From Comamonadaceae bacterium (GTDB lineage Bacteria; Pseudomonadota; Gammaproteobacteria; Burkholderiales; Burkholderiaceae_C), in contig CANCAO010000006.1 of assembly GCA_947374105.1 (NCBI GenBank), forward strand, positions 1 to 18,212: 18,212 nt of DNA, written 5' to 3'. Below, piece after piece: positions 13,810 to 18,212 of this stretch. Every line of letters begins with the position of its first letter. Position 1 is the stretch's first letter. The notes beneath the pieces are model-generated. The model made no database searches. It worked only from the letters and a program-made list of their open reading frames with translations, and was not told the origin of the DNA. Both the position numbers and the translations under genes were made by a program.

Positions 13810-16212
13810 TTACATTGCTGCAATCTGACGCCAGGTTGCAGCCACAGAGTCCGGGTTGAGTGAGATGGAAGTAATGCCTTGCTCAACCAGCCAACGCGCA
13901 AAATCAGGATGATCGCTAGGACCCTGACCACAAATACCCACGTATTTGTTTTGCTTGCGGCAAGCTGTAATGGCCATGCTGATCATGGCCAGAACCGCTG
14001 GGTCACGCTCATCAAAGTCAGCCGCCAACAATTCGAGACCCGAATCCCGATCCAGCCCGAGGGTAAGCTGGGTCAAGTCATTGGAGCCGATAGAGAATCC
14101 ATCAAAATACTCGAGAAACTCATCAGCCAAAATAGCGTTGCTGGGTACTTCGCACATCATGACGATCTTCAAGCCGTCGACACCGCGTTTGAGACCCTGG
14201 GCCGCCAATAACTCGGTGACCTTTTTAGCTTGACCCAGCGTGCGAACGAACGGCACCATCAACTCGACGTTGGTCAGGCCCATTTCATTGCGGACTCGAA
14301 GCATGGCCTCACACTCCATGGCAAAGGCTTCGCCAAACTCTTTGCTGACGTAGCGTGCCGCACCACGAAAGCCCAACATCGGATTTTCCTCTTCCGGCTC
14401 GTAGCGGCTACCACCAATCAGCTTGCGGTACTCATTGCTCTTGAAGTCTGATAGACGAACAATCACAGGCTTGGGCCAAAAAGCTGCGCCAATCGTAGCG
14501 ACACCTTCAGCCACTTTGTCAACATAAAAAGCGCGTGGGGAAGCATGACCACGGGCGACTGACTCCACAGCCTTCTTCAAATCAGCATCAATGTTGGGAT
14601 AGTCCAAAATGGCTTTGGGGTGCACGCCGATATTGTTGTTAATGATGAACTCCAAGCGGGCCAAGCCGACGCCCGCATTGGGCAACTGGGCAAAGTCAAA
14701 TGCCAGCTGCGGGTTGCCGATGTTCATCGTGATCTTGACCGGAATCTCGGGCATTTCACCACGCTGGACTTCGGTGATTTCTGTCTCCAGCAGGCCGTCG
14801 TAGATGAAACCGGTATCGCCTTCGGCGCAACTGACGGTGACCAAGGTTCCATCCTTGAGAGTTTCAGTGGCATCTCCACAACCTACGACCGCAGGAATGC
14901 CCAACTCGCGCGCAATGATGGCGGCGTGGCAGGTGCGACCGCCCCGGTTGGTGACGATAGCGGAAGCTCGTTTCATGACTGGCTCCCAGTTCGGATCGGT
15001 CATGTCGGTCACCAGCACATCACCGGCTTGCACCTGATCCATTTGGCTGATGCTGTGCACCAAGCGCACCCGGCCCGTGCCAATCTTCTGGCCAATCGCG
15101 CGGCCCTCGGCCAGCTTCGCGCTGTGGCCTTTGAGTTTGTAGCGCAGCTCAGCGCCCTTGTTTTGGCTCTTGACCGTCTCAGGACGGGCTTGCAGGATGT
15201 ACAGCAGACCATCGGTGCCGTCTTTACCCCACTCGATATCCATCGGGCGGCCGTAATGCGCTTCAATGACCAGCGCGTAGTGAGCCAATTGCTCCACGTC
15301 GGCATCGGTCAGCGAGTAGCGATTGCGCTGCTCGGTCGGCACATCCACCGTCTTGACGAGCTTGCCTTTGTGCGCACCGGCTGCCGCTTTTTCTTCGGCG
15401 GACGTGAACACCATCTGAATCAGCTTGGAGCCCAGGTTACGGCGAATGACCGCACGCTTGCCCAGCTTGAGAATAGGCTTATGCACATAGAACTCATCCG
15501 GATTCACCGCACCCTGCACCACCGTCTCACCCAAGCCGTAGCTGGAGGTGATGAAGACCACGTCTTCAAACCCGGATTCGGTGTCGATGGTGAACATCAC
15601 ACCCGCCGCACCCAGGTCAGAGCGCACCATGCGCTGCACGCCTGCGGACAAGGCCACGTCGGCATGGGCAAAGCCCTGGTGAACGCGGTAGCTGATGGCG
15701 CGGTCGTTGTACAAAGAGGCAAACACCTCTTTCATTTTGTGCAGTACTTCTTCGATGCCCACCACGTTCAAAAAGGTCTCTTGCTGACCGGCAAACGATG
15801 CGTCAGGCAGGTCTTCGGCAGTGGCCGACGAGCGCACGGCGAAGGAGGCTTGCGGGTTGTTGGCACTGAAGGTAGCAAAGGCTTCGCGGATGGCTTGTTC
15901 CAAGTCCGAAGGGAAAGGCTGCGCCTCAACCAACGCGCGGATTTCAGCGCCTACTGAAGCGAGTGCTCGCACGTCTTCGGTATCGAGCGCGTCAAGTTTG
16001 GCGTTGATGCGAGCATCCAGCCCCTCGTGCTTGAGAAATTCGCGAAAGGCATGAGCCGTCGTGGCAAAGCCTGTCGGCACGCGCACGCCCTGCGGCAGTT
16101 GCGAGATCATTTCGCCGAGACTGGCGTTTTTACCGCCCACGGCCTCAACGTCAGTCATTCTAAGATTTTCAAACGGGACGACCAAGGCGGTAGGGCTGAA
16201 AAGTGCAGACAT
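13810..16212 (-). CDS. ppsA: Phosphoenolpyruvate synthase (pyruvate, water dikinase)
   Basis: Converts pyruvate, ATP and water to phosphoenolpyruvate, AMP and phosphate, the first step of gluconeogenesis from three-carbon acids. It has 800 residues, normal length. The N-terminal ATP-binding domain shows [10 protein letters not shown] (26-35), [20 protein letters not shown] (125-144) and MDIEWGKDG (324-332). The swivelling phosphohistidine domain has [13 protein letters not shown], with H429 and the regulatory T427 two residues before it (E. coli H421/T419). The C-terminal PEP-binding domain has [11 protein letters not shown] and the active-site cysteine in GICGQGPSD. The ATG at 16212 has GGAG seven bases upstream. 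Its regulator ppsR is transcribed divergently 177 bases away. Confidence 0.98.
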   Translation of the reverse strand: MSALFSPTALVVPFENLRMTDVEAVGGKNASLGEMISQLPQGVRVPTGFATTAHAFREFLKHEGLDARINAKLDALDTEDVRALASVGAEIRALVEAQPFPSDLEQAIREAFATFSANNPQASFAVRSSATAEDLPDASFAGQQETFLNVVGIEEVLHKMKEVFASLYNDRAISYRVHQGFAHADVALSAGVQRMVRSDLGAAGVMFTIDTESGFEDVVFITSSYGLGETVVQGAVNPDEFYVHKPILKLGKRAVIRRNLGSKLIQMVFTSAEEKAAAGAHKGKLVKTVDVPTEQRNRYSLTDADVEQLAHYALVIEAHYGRPMDIEWGKDGTDGLLYILQARPETVKSQNKGAELRYKLKGHSAKLAEGRAIGQKIGTGRVRLVHSISQMDQVQAGDVLVTDMTDPNWEPVMKRASAIVTNRGGRTCHAAIIARELGIPAVVGCGDATETLKDGTLVTVSCAEGDTGFIYDGLLETEITEVQRGEMPEIPVKITMNIGNPQLAFDFAQLPNAGVGLARLEFIINNNIGVHPKAILDYPNIDADLKKAVESVARGHASPRAFYVDKVAEGVATIGAAFWPKPVIVRLSDFKSNEYRKLIGGSRYEPEEENPMLGFRGAARYVSKEFGEAFAMECEAMLRVRNEMGLTNVELMVPFVRTLGQAKKVTELLAAQGLKRGVDGLKIVMMCEVPSNAILADEFLEYFDGFSIGSNDLTQLTLGLDRDSGLELLAADFDERDPAVLAMISMAITACRKQNKYVGICGQGPSDHPDFARWLVEQGITSISLNPDSVAATWRQIAAM

Positions 16213-16389
16213 GAGAAAGCTCCAGAAGTTAAAAACGGTTATTCCATCAGTCTATCTTTAGCGAAAAACTGGCAATATCCATGCAGACAACACAATCCGG
16301 CTGTTGTTTTGATCTTTGTCCGGGTCGATCTGTGCTGCTCATGGGGAAATTCAATGTAATGAGGATTATTGTAAGCTTGAGGTGGGGAA

Positions 16390-17274
16390 ATGCTGAATTC
16401 AAGTTTTCACGAAATCCCTACTAATCATTCATCACCTCACACCCCTAGCTTTATGCCCAATCGCACTGTCTTCTTCATCTCTGATGGCACCGGCATTACG
16501 GCCGAAACCTTTGGCAACGCTATCTTGGCTCAGTTCGAAATGAAAGCTAGGCATGTCCGCCTACCCTTCACCGATACCGTAGACAAGGCATATCAAGCAG
16601 TTCAGCAAGTTAACCAAACTGCCATAGCAGAGGGGAAAAAGCCAATTGTTTTCATCACCCTAGTGAATGAAGAAGTCCTCAAAGTCATTACCGAGAGCTG
16701 CCAAGGCATGCTGCTAGACATGTTTGGAACTTTTGTGACTCCGATTGAAAATGAACTCCAAATCAAATCAAACCACCGGATTGGCCGCTTCAGCGACGCC
16801 AGCAAGAGTCAGGCCTATCAAGACCGAATTGAAGCCATCAATTTTTCCCTAGCACACGATGATGGGCAGTCCAACCGCGATCTTGCAGGCTCCGACATCA
16901 TTCTGGTCGGTGTCAGTCGCAGCGGCAAAACACCAACTTCACTCTACTTGGCGATGCAGTATGGTCTGAAGGCATCCAACTACCCACTCATCCCCGAAGA
17001 CTTTGACCGCCGTCATTTACCCCCGGCGCTGACACCGCATATCAACAAGATATTTGGCCTAACCATTAATCCGGAACGACTGAGCGAAATCCGCAACGAA
17101 CGGCGACCAAACTCCAAATACGCCTCCCTAGCAAACTGCCGCGAGGAAGTGGCTGAGGCAGAAGCCATGATGCGACGGTCCGGCATCCGCTGGCTCTCCA
17201 CCACCACCAAGTCCATCGAGGAAATTGCTACCACTATTCTGCAAGAGATTCGCCCAGAAAGGCTAATCTACTGA
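16390..17274 (+). CDS. ppsR: PEP synthase regulatory protein PpsR (bifunctional kinase/pyrophosphorylase, DUF299)
   Basis: PpsR inactivates PpsA by ADP-dependent phosphorylation of the threonine near the catalytic histidine, and reactivates it by Pi-dependent removal of the phosphate. Visible features: FFISDGTGITAETFG (28-42) typical of the N terminus, the P-loop GVSRSGKT at 174-181 followed by PTSLYLAMQ, FGLTINPERL, and the C-terminal pattern SKYASL..CREEVAEAEAM. I keep ATG 16390 because GAGG lies seven bases upstream. An in-frame ATG at 16453 would remove 21 N-terminal residues not needed by the family but has no Shine-Dalgarno sequence. The gene lies head to head with its target ppsA. Confidence 0.96.
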   Translation: MLNSSFHEIPTNHSSPHTPSFMPNRTVFFISDGTGITAETFGNAILAQFEMKARHVRLPFTDTVDKAYQAVQQVNQTAIAEGKKPIVFITLVNEEVLKVITESCQGMLLDMFGTFVTPIENELQIKSNHRIGRFSDASKSQAYQDRIEAINFSLAHDDGQSNRDLAGSDIILVGVSRSGKTPTSLYLAMQYGLKASNYPLIPEDFDRRHLPPALTPHINKIFGLTINPERLSEIRNERRPNSKYASLANCREEVAEAEAMMRRSGIRWLSTTTKSIEEIATTILQEIRPERLIY

Positions 17275-17289
17275 CATTTGAATCAGCGT

Positions 17290-17316
17290 TGATGCCTTAT
17301 CTAAGCAAGGGCATCA
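17290..17316. terminator. Hairpin between convergent ppsR and the DUF336 gene, possible terminator
   Basis: TGATGCC (17290-17296) pairs with GGCATCA (17310-17316), extendable by two A-T pairs with a bulge. It fills the short space between the two 3' ends and overlaps the DUF336 stop. Neither side has a good T-tract, so it is a weak or rho-assisted terminator at best. Confidence 0.35.
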
Positions 17317-17721
17317 AAGCCCCAGAGCAGCAATCCCTGCGCGGGCAATTTGCACGTCTTCCGTTGACTTCACGCCGCTCACACCCACCGCGCCCAGGCA
17401 CTGGCCGTCTTTAATAATGGGCACAGCGCCTTCCAGTAAACCCTCCATCCCCGGAGCGCTCAAAAAAGACACGCGGCCTGCGTTGATCATCTCCTCATAA
17501 ATCCGGCTTTCACGGCGACCCAGGGCAGCGGTGCGGGCCTTGGCCGGGGCAATCTGCGCCGAGATAGGCGCTGCGCCGTCCAACCGCTGCAACCACAGAA
17601 GGTGACCACCGTCGTCCACGATGGAAATGCTCACCGCCCACTTGTTGGACAAGGCTTCAGCTTCGGCTGCTGCGGCGATGCGTTTGAGGTCGGCGAGTTC
17701 GAGAAAAGGTTTGCTTTGCAT
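17314..17721 (-). CDS. GlcG/HbpS family (DUF336) protein
   Basis: A 135-residue protein of the GlcG/HbpS/DUF336 family. Some members bind heme; the role of most is unknown. The pattern fits: VSISIVDDGGHLLWLQRLDGA in the middle, then PAKARTAA and the C-terminal GAVPI..GQCLGAVGVSGVKSTEDVQIARAG. No signal peptide is visible, so it is probably cytoplasmic. The ATG at 17721 has no clear Shine-Dalgarno sequence. It is convergent with ppsR and divergent from the membrane protein gene to its right, so it is likely transcribed alone. No glycolate-oxidation genes are beside it, so a link to glc metabolism is not supported here. Confidence 0.88.
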   Translation of the reverse strand: MQSKPFLELADLKRIAAAAEAEALSNKWAVSISIVDDGGHLLWLQRLDGAAPISAQIAPAKARTAALGRRESRIYEEMINAGRVSFLSAPGMEGLLEGAVPIIKDGQCLGAVGVSGVKSTEDVQIARAGIAALGL

Positions 17722-17780
17722 GGCGTATTCAGTGAAAGGTTAAAAATTGAGCCCAGAGCATAGCGCCTCTTGAAACCCCC

Positions 17781-17786
17781 TAGAAT
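17781..17786 (+). promoter_or_regulatory. Possible -10 for the BI-1 family gene
   Basis: TAGAAT lies 44 bases before the ATG at 17830, in the 108-base region shared with the divergent DUF336 gene. No convincing -35 is found at the right distance; TTGAAA at 17770 is too close. Confidence 0.25.
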
Positions 17787-17829
17787 GACCTCACCTGTGT
17801 CCCATCGTTTTACAAGGAGCCCCTTCACC

Positions 17830-18212
17830 ATGAACGAGCAAGTCCAAACCATTGACCCATCGAATGCCTTCGGTTATGTCACTTCACCGGCTGAACGCAA
17901 CAAGGTGTTGCGCAATACCTACTGGCTGCTGGCCCTTAGCTTGATTCCTACCGTGCTCGGCGCTTGGCTGGGCGTGGCCACCGGCATCACCCGCTCTATG
18001 GGGGGCATCATGGGCATGGTCATCTTTCTGGCGGGGGCCTTCGGCTTCATGTACGCCATTGAGAAAACCAAAAACTCGGCAGCGGGTGTGCCCGTGCTAC
18101 TGGGCTTTACCTTCTTTATGGGCCTGATGCTCTCGCGCATGATTGCCATGGTGCTGGGCTTCAAAAATGGCCCCGACCTGATCATGACGGCGTTTGGTGG
18201 CACGGCGGGTGT
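17830..18212 (+). CDS. Bax inhibitor-1/YccA family membrane protein (N-terminal part, cut by window edge)
   Basis: The frame is open from ATG 17830 to the window edge, 127 residues of a protein usually around 220-230. A polar N terminus (1-30) is followed by hydrophobic segments at about 31-50, 58-77 and 85-109, and the next one begins near 118. The order of helices with EKTKNSAAGVP between the second and third matches the BI-1/YccA family. E. coli YccA modulates the membrane protease FtsH; other members have been proposed as calcium leak channels. The job here is unknown. AAGGAG lies ten bases before the ATG, slightly far but usable. Confidence 0.88.
   Translation, partial: MNEQVQTIDPSNAFGYVTSPAERNKVLRNTYWLLALSLIPTVLGAWLGVATGITRSMGGIMGMVIFLAGAFGFMYAIEKTKNSAAGVPVLLGFTFFMGLMLSRMIAMVLGFKNGPDLIMTAFGGTAG

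Noticed and set aside
14620-15957. Long plus-strand reading frame (445 codons) opposite ppsA
   Set aside because: Same reason: a shadow of a strongly supported gene with no family motif of its own.
17919-18203. 94-codon minus-strand frame opposite the BI-1 family gene
   Set aside because: The plus-strand frame has clear membrane helices and a ribosome binding site; the minus frame is its shadow.
1-18212. Search for a defence system, prophage, integron or CRISPR array
   Set aside because: All intervals are filled by core metabolic, replication and ribosomal genes. No regularly spaced repeats, integrase, transposase or toxin-antitoxin pair was seen.

Overview
The window looks like a piece of chromosome from a betaproteobacterium of the order Burkholderiales, most likely family Comamonadaceae. 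This rests on the sequence style of the housekeeping proteins (S18, PriB, homoserine dehydrogenase, an AlaA-type aminotransferase), on the aminotransferase-hom-thrC block running into molybdenum-cofactor genes, and on the ribosomal order rpsF-priB-rpsR-rplI. It is dense core genome: no tRNA, rRNA, CRISPR array, transposase or phage gene was seen, and no gene-free stretch exceeds 300 bases. The largest gap, about 220 bases, lies upstream of dnaB.

Left part (1-5394, all minus strand): read 5' to 3' on the minus strand, the order is aminotransferase (alaA-like), hom, thrC, mobB, moeA (cut by the window edge). hom/thrC and thrC/mobB share start/stop bases (TGATG and ATGA), so this part is probably one translationally coupled operon. 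It links alanine and threonine biosynthesis to molybdenum cofactor maturation. thrC carries an in-frame GC-rich palindromic repeat that adds about 13 residues.

Middle (5460-8303, plus strand): a small Mth938-domain protein, a Bcp-type peroxiredoxin preceded by a cluster of TGTCA pentamers, a strong intrinsic terminator, then a PIN-PhoH ATPase. phoH meets dnaB tail to tail with overlapping stop codons.

Replication/translation block (8300-11465, minus strand): rpsF, priB, rpsR, rplI, a terminator, then dnaB behind a region with three DnaA-box-like words spaced on an 11-base grid. rpsF has a two-hairpin leader that may be the S6:S18 autoregulatory RNA, and its -10 overlaps the stop of the upstream symporter gene.

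Central carbon block (11461-17274): a large VC_2705-type sodium/solute symporter fused to its usual small subunit (DUF4212) and carrying a coiled-coil insert and an EF-hand-like loop. It lies 45 bases downstream of ppsA (PEP synthase). The ppsA regulator ppsR is transcribed divergently. Together these suggest uptake of a small organic acid feeding gluconeogenesis, with post-translational control of PpsA by PpsR.

Right end: a GlcG/HbpS-type (DUF336) protein on the minus strand and the N-terminal part of a Bax-inhibitor-1/YccA-family membrane protein on the plus strand, cut by the window edge. I did not find a wholly new multi-gene system. The less ordinary signals are the repeat in thrC, the symporter architecture, and the motif clusters upstream of bcp and dnaB.
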